Source: Candidatus Gastranaerophilales bacterium | GTDB lineage: Bacteria; Cyanobacteriota; Vampirovibrionia; Gastranaerophilales; Gastranaerophilaceae | Length of the DNA stretch: 64,000 bases | Assembly (NCBI GenBank): GCA_944323735.1 | Contig: CALUTO010000003.1 | Location: forward strand, 1 to 64,000 | Direction: 5' to 3' | Program-made: the position numbers and the translations under genes | Notes under the pieces: model-generated | Seen by the model: only the letters and a program-made list of their open reading frames with translations | What the model was told of the DNA's origin: nothing | Database searches by the model: none | In this document: positions 1 to 7,063 of the stretch, one piece after another | How the letters are laid out: every line of letters starts with the position of its first letter | Numbering within the stretch: position 1 is the first letter of the stretch

Positions 1-93
1 AAGGGCCTGTGGCACTCTGCCGACGAAGATGTGACTAAATGTCACATCAGAGGAGAGGTTGGTAGACGCAGGAGAAATAAACAAAAAGTCTGT
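1..93 (+). pseudogene. degenerate tRNA-Leu copy
   Basis: Three blocks of the intact tRNA-Leu that follows recur here in the same order: the acceptor start AAGGGCCTGTGGC (1-13), the D-arm TTGGTAGACGCA (59-70, one mismatch) and the variable-arm piece GGAGAAAT (71-78). Between the first two lies extra DNA with a perfect 8-bp hairpin (28-48, GATGTGAC/GTCACATC). The whole anticodon arm and the T-arm are missing, so this cannot be a functional tRNA. It looks like a broken tandem duplicate; the window edge hides what lies upstream. Confidence 0.45.
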
Positions 94-130
94 AAGAAAT
101 AGTGCAGATTGAAAAATGAAAACAGAATAA

Positions 131-212
131 GGGCCTGTGGCGAAACTGGTAGACGCACTAGACTTAGGATCTAGCGGAGAAATCTGTGAGAGTTCGAGTC
201 TCTCCGGGCCCA
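131..212 (+). tRNA. tRNA-Leu (anticodon UAG)
   Basis: The acceptor GGGCCTG pairs with CGGGCCC at 205-211, followed by discriminator A212. The anticodon stem CTAGA/TCTAG closes the loop CTTAGGA, giving anticodon TAG, which reads CUA leucine codons. A long variable arm (class II tRNA) precedes the T-arm GAGAG-TTCGAGT-CTCTC at 188-204. CCA is not encoded. Confidence 0.95.
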
Positions 213-286
213 TTTTTTCTAAACCGGCATGTGATTTAAAAAATTATTATGGCTCAAATACTTTATTGTTTTAATTGAGAAAACTG

Positions 287-1198
287 TTAGGTTTCTATAT
301 AATTAAGCAATTCTTTTTCTTCCGGTGAGAGTTCACTAATAAGTTTTTTTGCAACCAGCTCTGCATGTATTTCGCTGATGTTATTGCCCTGAGCGTAAAT
401 CGAAAGGTTTTCAACGGTATTTTTAAATTTTGCCGGTATTTTTTTTATGTTAAATGCAAGCAATTCCGGTTGGCTACAGTGCACACTTTCATGTATAAAG
501 GCATGCAGCGGACTGTCTGTAGAGCATTCCCACCATGTTTCATCAGCCTTTTGGGTTTTTGTCAGTATGTATGATTGTCCGTTTATTTTAAAACTCACTC
601 CGGCTGCTGGGAAATATCTGCTTGTTATAATGTTATCAGGTATTGGAAAATTCTTTTCTTTTAATAATTTTACTGCATCAAGATATAAATTTGCACATTC
701 TGCATCATTGTCAAGAAAAACATTTTTAATCCCGTACTTTTGGGTGAGAAGTTTGTTTATTTTGACAACTTCCGGATTTGTGTCTTTTTCTGATAAACAT
801 TTGAAAATTTGAACAAGTTCTTTGTTTTTTTTATCGAAATTTTTGCGAAAGAACTGTTCACCTGCGAGGGTTGTTTTTCTGAGTTTTTGTGAAATCAACC
901 ACAGAGTGCTTTCGTATTCTGTTGAGGGCGAATCAAGATTATGAAAAGCAACACGTATAATATCTCCGAGCACAAGATTGTATTCATTTTCGTTTTTGCA
1001 TTCTCCAAGCTGTTTTAGCAGCTTTTTGTCAATCAGTTCAAAATTTTTCAGGTTGTTTATTATTTTCTTTTTCTTTTTATTAAATTCTGATTCAAATGTA
1101 TCCTGATTTACAGAAACGTTTGTTTTTTGTATTGAATTGTTTGTTTTTCTGTGACCGGACGGTGCTGCAGCGGATAAACCCGTTTTGTTTATGTGCAT
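287..1198 (-). CDS. hypothetical protein with HExxH zinc-peptidase-like motif
   Basis: This 303-aa protein is not recognised as a whole. The C-terminal third carries HESVH at residues 236-240, and about 35 residues later an acidic stretch SEIHAE (275-280) that could supply the third zinc ligand, as in gluzincin metallopeptidases. The N-terminal half is lysine-rich and predicted helical; there is no signal peptide or membrane segment. The start is supported by AAGGAG eight bases upstream. The first residues (MHINKTG) resemble those of the 917-aa tagged protein at 7064 (MMINKITG), but the Phe-Lys tag itself is absent. Peptidase activity is inference from the motif only. Confidence 0.6.
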   Translation of the reverse strand: MHINKTGLSAAAPSGHRKTNNSIQKTNVSVNQDTFESEFNKKKKKIINNLKNFELIDKKLLKQLGECKNENEYNLVLGDIIRVAFHNLDSPSTEYESTLWLISQKLRKTTLAGEQFFRKNFDKKNKELVQIFKCLSEKDTNPEVVKINKLLTQKYGIKNVFLDNDAECANLYLDAVKLLKEKNFPIPDNIITSRYFPAAGVSFKINGQSYILTKTQKADETWWECSTDSPLHAFIHESVHCSQPELLAFNIKKIPAKFKNTVENLSIYAQGNNISEIHAELVAKKLISELSPEEKELLNYIET

Positions 1199-1280
1199 TA
1201 TTTACTCCTTACTTATTTAATAAAAACAAAAACTGATGAAAAATTTCCCCGCAGCGTCAGATTTATATGTTCATTAATAT

Positions 1281-1312
1281 AAAAAAGCTGCACATTGAAA
1301 TGCGCAGCTTTC
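1281..1312 (-). terminator. intrinsic terminator after rubrerythrin
   Basis: Read on the minus strand, the stem AAAGCTGC/GCAGCTTT is followed by a run of T. It lies just downstream of the rubrerythrin stop codon at 1335 and closes the perR-rubredoxin-rubrerythrin operon. Confidence 0.75.
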
Positions 1313-1334
1313 TTGTGCTTTTTATTGTGTCCAG

Positions 1335-1874
1335 TTAATAGTTTTCTGCTTTTATAAAGAAATATGCTCTAGGGTGTTTGCAAACCGGGCAGATTTCAAC
1401 CGAACGGTCTCCTTCGTGAGTGAAACCGCAGTTTGCACATTCCCAGACTACTTTTTCTTCTTTTTCAAAAACTTTTCCTGTTTTAACGTTTTCAAGAAGC
1501 TTTTTGTATCTGTCCTCATGATGTTTTTCAATCATTGCAACTTTTTCAAAAAGGAATGCAATATCATTAAAGCCTTCTTCTTTTGCTTCCTGTGCAAATT
1601 TTGCATACATCTGAGTCCATTCATAGTTTTCACCGTTTGCGGCATCTTCCAGATTATGCATTGTATCGCCTATATTACCGCCATTGAGAAGTTTGTACCA
1701 GATTTTTGCGTGTTCTTTTTCATTGTTTGCTGTTTCTTCAAAGATTTTAGAAATCTGGACATAACCTTCTTTTTTTGCCTGAGAAGCAAAGTAGGTATAT
1801 TTATTTCTGGCCTGCGATTCACCGGCGAATGCTTCCATAAGGTTCTTTTCTGTTTTAGAGCCTTTTAATTCCAT
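1335..1874 (-). CDS. rbr: rubrerythrin
   Basis: A 179-aa rubrerythrin: non-haem diiron peroxidase that reduces H2O2 in the anaerobe cytoplasm. The N-terminal ferritin-like four-helix domain shows the [13 protein letters not shown] helix and the later EKEHA and EKHHEDRY iron-ligand helices. The C-terminal rubredoxin domain has CANCG and CPVCK for the Fe(Cys)4 centre. The open frame runs 20 codons further upstream, but AAGGAG sits seven bases before the ATG at 1874 and the extension overlaps the rubredoxin gene, so 1874 is chosen. It is the last gene of an operon with rubredoxin and a PerR-like regulator, the classic peroxide-defence set of anaerobes. Confidence 0.95.
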   Translation of the reverse strand: MELKGSKTEKNLMEAFAGESQARNKYTYFASQAKKEGYVQISKIFEETANNEKEHAKIWYKLLNGGNIGDTMHNLEDAANGENYEWTQMYAKFAQEAKEEGFNDIAFLFEKVAMIEKHHEDRYKKLLENVKTGKVFEKEEKVVWECANCGFTHEGDRSVEICPVCKHPRAYFFIKAENY

Positions 1875-1894
1875 TGTTCTTCTCCTTGTGTTAA

Positions 1895-2035
1895 TTAGTC
1901 CTCGGGTGAAAATTCGTCTTTGCCTACGCCGCAAAGAGGGCAGGCATAATCATCAGGCAGTTCATCAAATGGGATATTTCCGTTTTCTGCAGGATCATAC
2001 ACAAAACCGCAAACATTACATACAAATTTTTTCAT
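1895..2035 (-). CDS. rubredoxin (short form, 46 aa)
   Basis: A small 46-aa rubredoxin between perR and rubrerythrin, the electron donor expected for rubrerythrin. The iron site is made by CNVCG (Cys6, Cys9) and CPLCG (Cys32, Cys35). The usual FVYDPAENG and LPDDYACP signatures flank the site. It is about seven residues shorter than the usual 52-54 aa because the loop between the two Cys pairs is trimmed. The ATG at 2035 follows AAGGAGAAAGAACT, a good ribosome site. It begins 13 bases after the perR stop, so the two are very likely co-transcribed. Confidence 0.93.
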   Translation of the reverse strand: MKKFVCNVCGFVYDPAENGNIPFDELPDDYACPLCGVGKDEFSPED

Positions 2036-2048
2036 AGTTCTTTCTCCT

Positions 2049-2492
2049 TTAGTGTCTACATTTGTTGCAGATGCCGCGCACCTGCAGATTTATATCTTTT
2101 ATTTCTCCGAAATCTTTGCTGTTATCCGGTATTTTGATTTCGTATCCGTCTTTTGGAAATATATCATAAACTTCTCCGCATTTTATGCATAAAAAGTGGA
2201 TATGCGTGCGTCTGTCCGCATCGAAGCGGGCTTTGGGAAGCAGACTGTCAACACGGAAAATCATATTCATCTCTTCAAGCGATGAGAGCGTTCTGTAAAC
2301 CGTGTCAAATGAAATGTTGGGCAGTCTCTTTTTTACTCTTTCATACACTGTCTCTGCATCAGGGTGTTCGCATGATGATGCGACTTCTTTGAAAATTTCA
2401 ATACGCTGTGTTGTTATTCTCATTCCGAGTTCCTGACAGCGTTGTTTTAAATTTTCTATTTTTTCTTCTATGCTTTGATTGCTTTTTGTCAT
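2049..2492 (-). CDS. perR: Fur-family peroxide-type regulator (PerR-like)
   Basis: A 147-aa Fur-family repressor. The winged-helix N-terminal half contains the recognition region [14 protein letters not shown] (61-74). The dimer domain carries HIHF (97-100) and two CxxC pairs (Cys102/105, Cys142/145) for structural zinc. Asp110 in VYDIFP sits where PerR has its distinguishing Asp and Fur has Glu, favouring peroxide sensing over iron sensing (family knowledge). Gene context, upstream of rubredoxin and rubrerythrin, says the same. A perfect 7-1-7 palindrome lies just upstream and suggests autoregulation of the operon. Confidence 0.88.
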   Translation of the reverse strand: MTKSNQSIEEKIENLKQRCQELGMRITTQRIEIFKEVASSCEHPDAETVYERVKKRLPNISFDTVYRTLSSLEEMNMIFRVDSLLPKARFDADRRTHIHFLCIKCGEVYDIFPKDGYEIKIPDNSKDFGEIKDINLQVRGICNKCRH

Positions 2493-2505
2493 TGTATTTT
2501 CTTAT

Positions 2506-2520
2506 TAAGAATTATTCTTA
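2506..2520. promoter_or_regulatory. PerR/Fur box (7-1-7 palindrome)
   Basis: TAAGAAT-T-ATTCTTA is a perfect 15-bp palindrome of the 7-1-7 form used by Fur-family proteins. It is 13 bp upstream of the perR start codon, overlapping its likely promoter, and about 90 bp from the divergent ogt gene, so it could affect both. Confidence 0.75.
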
Positions 2521-2607
2521 TTAAATATGATTTGAGTATATCAATATTTTCTGTTTTATGCAAGTCCCAAAATATTTAATCTTAATAATTTGTGATAAGA
2601 TAATTGA

Positions 2608-3081
2608 ATGAGTGTTAAAGGAAATCAGTTTTCTTATGAAACGGCAGCAGGTCCTGTTACGATATGCGAAGAGGGCGGAGAAATAACGCATATTCGTTTT
2701 GGAAAGTATATCAGTGATATGGATTGCGAGACAGCGGCAATAAAGGATTGTAAAAAGCAGCTGGATGAATATTTCAGCGGGAAGAGAAAAATATTTGATT
2801 TGAGATTGAAACCTGAAGGAACTGCATTTCAGAAAAAGGTCTGGTGTGTTCTTCTTGATATTCCCTACGGACACACTGCGTCATATAAGGAAATTGCGCA
2901 AAAATGCGGATGTCCAAAGGGCTTTCGTGCTGTCGGAATGGCAAATAATAAAAACCCGATACCTGTAATTATTCCATGCCACAGGGTTGTCGGAATAAAC
3001 GGCAAACTGGTAGGATATGCAGGCGGATTGGATATCAAACAGTTGCTCCTTGATTTAGAAAAGCGGTATTCAGAGAGATAG
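2608..3081 (+). CDS. ogt: methylated-DNA-[protein]-cysteine S-methyltransferase
   Basis: A 157-aa single-turnover DNA repair protein that moves O6-alkyl groups from guanine to its own cysteine. The active site IIPCHRVV puts the acceptor Cys at residue 124; the DNA-binding helix-turn-helix region precedes it (ASYKEIAQKCG, RAVGMANNKNP). Length matches the Ogt/MGMT family without an Ada domain. There is no clear ribosome site: a TAAGATAAT-like -10 sits only a few bases before the ATG, so the mRNA may be leaderless. Divergent from perR. Confidence 0.93.
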   Translation: MSVKGNQFSYETAAGPVTICEEGGEITHIRFGKYISDMDCETAAIKDCKKQLDEYFSGKRKIFDLRLKPEGTAFQKKVWCVLLDIPYGHTASYKEIAQKCGCPKGFRAVGMANNKNPIPVIIPCHRVVGINGKLVGYAGGLDIKQLLLDLEKRYSER

Positions 3082-3128
3082 TGCAAAATTTCAATAACCA
3101 TTTCAGGTGAAAAATATTGTATCAAGAA

Positions 3129-4178
3129 TTAGACAATCCAGCCGCCGCCTATTAAATGTCCGTCTCCGGTATCATAAAAAACGCAAGCCTGTCCCGGCGT
3201 CACTGCATAAACCGGCTCTTCAAAAACAACCTCCGCACAGCCATCTTTGCATAGTGAAACCCGCGCTTTCTGTGCATTCATGTTGTATCTGATTTTGACC
3301 ATTGCAAAAAAATCTTTTTTTTCAAGAGGATACTGGGTTTTTGCGTGTTCAAGATGAACGGAGGTTTTTCTTAAATCCTCTAAAACTGCGCAGTATACGA
3401 TGTTGTTTTTTGCGTCAATACCGGACACATAAAGCGGTTCTTTGTATGCAATGCCTATACCTTTTCTCTGACCGGTTGTATACTGGTAAAAACCATCGTG
3501 TTCTCCGAGTTTTTCGCCTGTTTTTTCAAGAATAAAATCGCCTTTTTTCGTTCCGAATTTTTCAAGCAGGTATTTTTTTGTCGTCATTGGCTTTTTAATA
3601 AAACATATATCCTGGCTTTCTTTTGATGATTTTGACGGCAGGTCGTTTTCCTGTGCAATTTGTTTTATATCTTCTTTTAAATAATTGCAAAGAGGAAATT
3701 TCGTTTTAGAAAGCTGGTGCTGGGAAAGTTCAAAAAGATAATAAAGCTGGTCTTTTTTCTCGTCTTTTGCCGGAAAAAGCTTGAAAACGCCATTTTCTTC
3801 TTTTATATCAGCATAATGACCTGTTGCAATAAAATCACAGCCGAGTTCGTTAATCGCAAAATCAAACAGTCTGCCCCATTTTATGGTTTTGTTGCAGATA
3901 ATACAGGGGTTTGGTGTTTTTCCGTTTTTGTAAGAATTTTCAAAATAGTCTGTTATATTATTTTTAAAATCTTTGCTCAAATCCAGTGTATAATGTTTTA
4001 TTCCGAGCTTTTTTGCAACCGCCTGTGCGTTTTGTTCAATTTGTGAAAAATTTTCATCATCTGCCATTTTTGCGGTGACAGAAACCACTTCATAACCCTG
4101 TGACTGTAAAATATGGCAGGTTACACTGCTGTCAAGCCCGCCGCTCAGAGCCACGGCTATTTTTTTTCTACTGGACAA
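3129..4178 (-). CDS. mnmA: tRNA-specific 2-thiouridylase MnmA
   Basis: This 349-aa enzyme thiolates U34 of tRNA-Lys, -Glu and -Gln. The PP-loop ATP site SGGLDSS is at residues 12-18. The catalytic cysteines are in NPCIICN (Cys92/95) and in SQDICFI (Cys192). The C-terminal PUA-like barrel is present and the length is normal. It starts with TTG at 4178, preceded by GAGAGGGG five bases away, and overlaps the 3' end of the upstream gene by 11 bp, which implies translational coupling. Confidence 0.95.
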   Translation of the reverse strand: MSSRKKIAVALSGGLDSSVTCHILQSQGYEVVSVTAKMADDENFSQIEQNAQAVAKKLGIKHYTLDLSKDFKNNITDYFENSYKNGKTPNPCIICNKTIKWGRLFDFAINELGCDFIATGHYADIKEENGVFKLFPAKDEKKDQLYYLFELSQHQLSKTKFPLCNYLKEDIKQIAQENDLPSKSSKESQDICFIKKPMTTKKYLLEKFGTKKGDFILEKTGEKLGEHDGFYQYTTGQRKGIGIAYKEPLYVSGIDAKNNIVYCAVLEDLRKTSVHLEHAKTQYPLEKKDFFAMVKIRYNMNAQKARVSLCKDGCAEVVFEEPVYAVTPGQACVFYDTGDGHLIGGGWIV

Positions 4179-4761
4179 AATACCCCTCTCCCTGCTCTGT
4201 CAGAGTGTATTCTGTTACATCGCTCATCCCTGTCAAATCAGGGATAATTCGTATTAAGCCTTCTTCAATAGCCTGATTTATAATATTATGGTCAACAGGC
4301 GTGCCGGTCAGCGGGAGGAGTTTTGAATTGAGCTGCTTAATGGAAAAACGTTCAGTGTTTTCAATATCCAGAATATATTTTGCTGTAATCATAAGATAGT
4401 CCATCTGTTCAACAGGATTAAAAGACTGTACATAATCTGCAAAGCTGGATGCATTTCCTGTTTTTTCTATGACTTCTGTTTTCGGTTTTTCCATTGTTTC
4501 TTCAAGAAGAGTGTCAAAATTTTCAGCACAGTTCATTGTGTCAGGTGTCTGTATTTCTTTTATTTTGACCATATTTCTTATATCATCAATAAAACCGCTT
4601 CTTTTTGCAGAGATATCAGGGCGTGTGACATTTTCTCGCTGAATGTCGGGAGTAAAGCCTTTGACCCAGTTATACATTTCTTCTTCGTATGCCTGTTTAT
4701 CGTTTGTTGAAAATTCAAACTCTATATCATTTTTTCTTATTTTAAAATAATATTCATGCAT
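4168..4761 (-). CDS. hypothetical protein upstream of mnmA
   Basis: A 197-aa soluble protein without a recognised family. The first 50 residues form a compact acidic/aromatic segment, followed by a low-complexity linker (about 50-105). A C-terminal helical part ends in DVTEYTLTEQGEGYF, which looks like the wing of a winged-helix domain (the LTxxG pattern is common there). It shares an operon with mnmA and overlaps it by 11 bp. A DNA- or RNA-binding role is only a guess. Confidence 0.7.
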   Translation of the reverse strand: MHEYYFKIRKNDIEFEFSTNDKQAYEEEMYNWVKGFTPDIQRENVTRPDISAKRSGFIDDIRNMVKIKEIQTPDTMNCAENFDTLLEETMEKPKTEVIEKTGNASSFADYVQSFNPVEQMDYLMITAKYILDIENTERFSIKQLNSKLLPLTGTPVDHNIINQAIEEGLIRIIPDLTGMSDVTEYTLTEQGEGYFVQ

Positions 4762-4899
4762 ATTTTACAATCCTTCTGCCCCTTGCCTTTTTCTCCTTTT
4801 CCCTGTTTTATATTAATATTAAGATTTTATTTCTCCTGTGTCAATTACCTTAACCGGAAAAAATTTTTAGTGTAAAATTGAAGCAAAAAGGGAAATACA

Positions 4900-5787
4900 A
4901 TGACGGAATATAAATCTGGATTTGCTGCTGTTGTAGGGCGTCCGAATGTCGGCAAGTCCACACTGATGAACAAAGTGCTGGGGCAAAAAATTGCTATAGC
5001 AACGGACAAAGCCCAGACAACAAGAAAGAGAATAAAAGGTATTTTCACAAATGAGGACGGGCAGATTGTTTTTATTGATACACCCGGAATTCATAAACCG
5101 CTGGACAAACTCGGAGAATTTCTGCTGGATGAGGCAAAATTTTCAATTCCGGACGCTGATGTAATACTCTTTATCGTAGACGGTTCAGAGCCTGCAGGTG
5201 CGGGTGACAAATGGATTGTGAATAACATACTTGCCGGTACCGGAACGCCGGTAATTATAGTGATGAATAAAGTCGATAAAATTAAAGATATTCTGAAAAG
5301 GGAGCAGAATTTGCTTTCTTACAAAACTCTGTTTGCGGAAAATCTGCCTGTTGTTAAAATTTCTGCGCAGACAGGAAGAAATATAGACACGCTGATTTCC
5401 GCAATAATGAAAAAACTTCCGGAGGGTGAGCCTGTTTATCCGGAGGATGAACTGACCGATGAGACAATGCGTTCTATTTCCCGTGAAGTTATAAGAGAAA
5501 AAATTCTTTTAAACACAAAAGATGAAATCCCTCACAGTGTTGCTGTTGTTATTGAAAAATATGAAGAAAAAGAGAATGTAGACCGTATATTTGCAGTTAT
5601 TCATGTGGAGCATGAGAGCCAGAAGGGAATAATGATAGGCAGAGGCGGGAATATGCTTAAAACAATCGGAACACAGGCACGTCAGGAGCTTGAAAAAATG
5701 CTGGATAAAAAAGTTTATCTCGAGTTGAATGTAAAAGTTTCAAAAGACTGGCGGAAAAAATCGAAAAACCTTGAGGATATGGTGTAG
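4900..5787 (+). CDS. era: GTPase Era
   Basis: Era (295 aa) is the GTPase that matures the 30S subunit by binding the 3' end of 16S rRNA. The G1 loop VGRPNVGKST is at 12-21, then the switch region (DKAQTTRKRIKG), G3 DTPGIHK, and G4 NKVDKI. A C-terminal KH domain carries the GRGGNMLKTIG loop (about 247-257). Length is typical. AAAGGG lies nine bases before the ATG. It is a single-gene unit closed by a terminator shared with the convergent YtxH operon. Confidence 0.97.
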   Translation: MTEYKSGFAAVVGRPNVGKSTLMNKVLGQKIAIATDKAQTTRKRIKGIFTNEDGQIVFIDTPGIHKPLDKLGEFLLDEAKFSIPDADVILFIVDGSEPAGAGDKWIVNNILAGTGTPVIIVMNKVDKIKDILKREQNLLSYKTLFAENLPVVKISAQTGRNIDTLISAIMKKLPEGEPVYPEDELTDETMRSISREVIREKILLNTKDEIPHSVAVVIEKYEEKENVDRIFAVIHVEHESQKGIMIGRGGNMLKTIGTQARQELEKMLDKKVYLELNVKVSKDWRKKSKNLEDMV

Positions 5788-5816
5788 GCAAAGAATTTTT
5801 TATTTATTTTTAAAAT

Positions 5817-5852
5817 AAAAAACCGGCATATTGAAAAATAATGCCGGTTTTT
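5817..5852. terminator. bidirectional intrinsic terminator
   Basis: AAAACCGGCAT/ATGCCGGTTTT with A- and T-runs on both sides, between era (plus) and the YtxH operon (minus). Confidence 0.85.
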
Positions 5853-5871
5853 AGTGTTTATAACAGGATTA

Positions 5872-6132
5872 TTACACCTGTTTTTGCTGGTTTATGATTC
5901 CCTGAATTTTTTCCATGATTTCATCGCCTTTAGCCTGCATATCGCTTACGATATCTTCGGCTTTTGACTGGATTTCTTTCACTGTTTTTTCTGCTTTGTC
6001 ATAGACGTCTTTTGAGTTTTTTGCTATAAGCTGTCTTGTCTCTTCACCGGACTGGGGTGCAAGAAGTATGCCGATGATGCTTCCGACTACTCCGCCTACT
6101 ACAAAGCCTGCTAAAAATTTTCCTGCTGACAT
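5872..6132 (-). CDS. YtxH domain protein
   Basis: An 86-aa protein of the YtxH family. Residues 5-26 form a single glycine-zipper membrane segment (GFVVGGVVGSIIGILLAP) followed by the family hallmark QSGEETR. The rest is a charged amphipathic coiled coil (30-80). It is anchored in the membrane with the helix in the cytoplasm. Third gene of a YtxH-DUF948-YtxH operon; homologues are linked to general stress, with no known biochemical activity. Confidence 0.85.
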   Translation of the reverse strand: MSAGKFLAGFVVGGVVGSIIGILLAPQSGEETRQLIAKNSKDVYDKAEKTVKEIQSKAEDIVSDMQAKGDEIMEKIQGIINQQKQV

Positions 6133-6160
6133 AATTTTTTCTCCTTAATTTATCTATCTT

Positions 6161-6520
6161 TTATTTTTTGCTGAACATTTTAAAACCGGACATCAGCCCT
6201 TTGAAAAAACTGCCTGAAATATTTTTCATTCCGCCTATAGTCAGTGTGGAAAATCCGACTATGGTTGCTATGATTTTTTTCAGCGTGGACATTTGATTGT
6301 CCGCAGCCTGTGCAAGTTCATTGAGTTTGTTTAAAGTTATCTGAACGTCTTTTATTATCGGTTCTACATCTCTTTTTACCATAATTGCTACATCGTTTAA
6401 ATTGTTAGTGAGTTTATTCATATCGATTATTAATCTGACGATATAAACCGTAAGTACAATTACAGCTATAATCACTACAATAATTAAAAGCAGCAATGCC
6501 AGTGCTATCGCTTGTGTCAT
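6161..6520 (-). CDS. DUF948-type membrane protein
   Basis: A 119-aa protein with one strong N-terminal membrane helix (about 4-33) followed by a coiled-coil helix (KLTNNLNDVAIMVKRD, then NKLNELAQAADNQM). This is the layout of DUF948 proteins, which usually sit next to YtxH genes, as here. The C-terminus is basic (GLMSGFKMFSKK). Function unknown; likely a membrane scaffold acting with its two YtxH neighbours. Confidence 0.75.
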   Translation of the reverse strand: MTQAIALALLLLIIVVIIAVIVLTVYIVRLIIDMNKLTNNLNDVAIMVKRDVEPIIKDVQITLNKLNELAQAADNQMSTLKKIIATIVGFSTLTIGGMKNISGSFFKGLMSGFKMFSKK

Positions 6521-6551
6521 AAAAATCTCCTAAATTCTGCAATTTTAGTAT

Positions 6552-6863
6552 CTAGTTAAAGTCGTAAGACATACTTTCTTTTTCTTTTGCTTTAGCCAGC
6601 TGTTTTGCTTTCAGGTGGTTATTGAGCTTGTTATACTGGCGTTCGAGCTTGTATTTCATCATATCAAGAGACTCGAGAGCCTGTTTTTTTGCTTCTCTGA
6701 TTTCCGGTGCGTGTTTTTCAGCAAAATCATTTACAAATTCTTTCAGCTCTTCTCTTGTTTCTTTTCCCGGTTTCGGGGCAAAAAGTATACCGGCTATGAC
6801 TCCGCCGATTATGCCTCCGAGAAGCCCCATTCCAAAGCTTATTGAATTATCCTCTTTTGACAT
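6552..6863 (-). CDS. YtxH domain protein (first gene of operon)
   Basis: A 103-aa YtxH protein: N-terminal glycine-zipper helix (11-28) ending in FAPKPGKETREEL, then a long charged helix with many Lys and Glu. It is the first gene of the three-gene operon, preceded by AAGGAG before the ATG. It is a paralogue of the last gene of the operon (5872-6132); the two may pair through their glycine zippers (inference). Confidence 0.85.
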   Translation of the reverse strand: MSKEDNSISFGMGLLGGIIGGVIAGILFAPKPGKETREELKEFVNDFAEKHAPEIREAKKQALESLDMMKYKLERQYNKLNNHLKAKQLAKAKEKESMSYDFN

Positions 6864-7063
6864 AATAGTCTCCTTACTCTTTCTACATTGTTTTAGAACA
6901 GTATATCATTTTTTGCAAAAATTTACACTAGTACTTTTGTATAAAATTGTGCGCATATTGTTTTTTTGAAATTTCTTAACTTTTCTATAAATTTTAATTT
7001 TTTCCGGCAAATTCTTACAAAGATTTAACTTTATATAAATATGTAAAAACAGGTGAAGGTGAA

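Noticed and set aside
1875-1934. 20-codon N-terminal extension of rubrerythrin
   Set aside because: It overlaps the rubredoxin gene, is Arg-rich unlike the family, and the ribosome site belongs to the ATG at 1874.
2521-2874. 117-codon minus-strand ORF opposite ogt
   Set aside because: Antisense shadow of a clear ogt gene and overlaps the PerR-type box region; no ribosome site.
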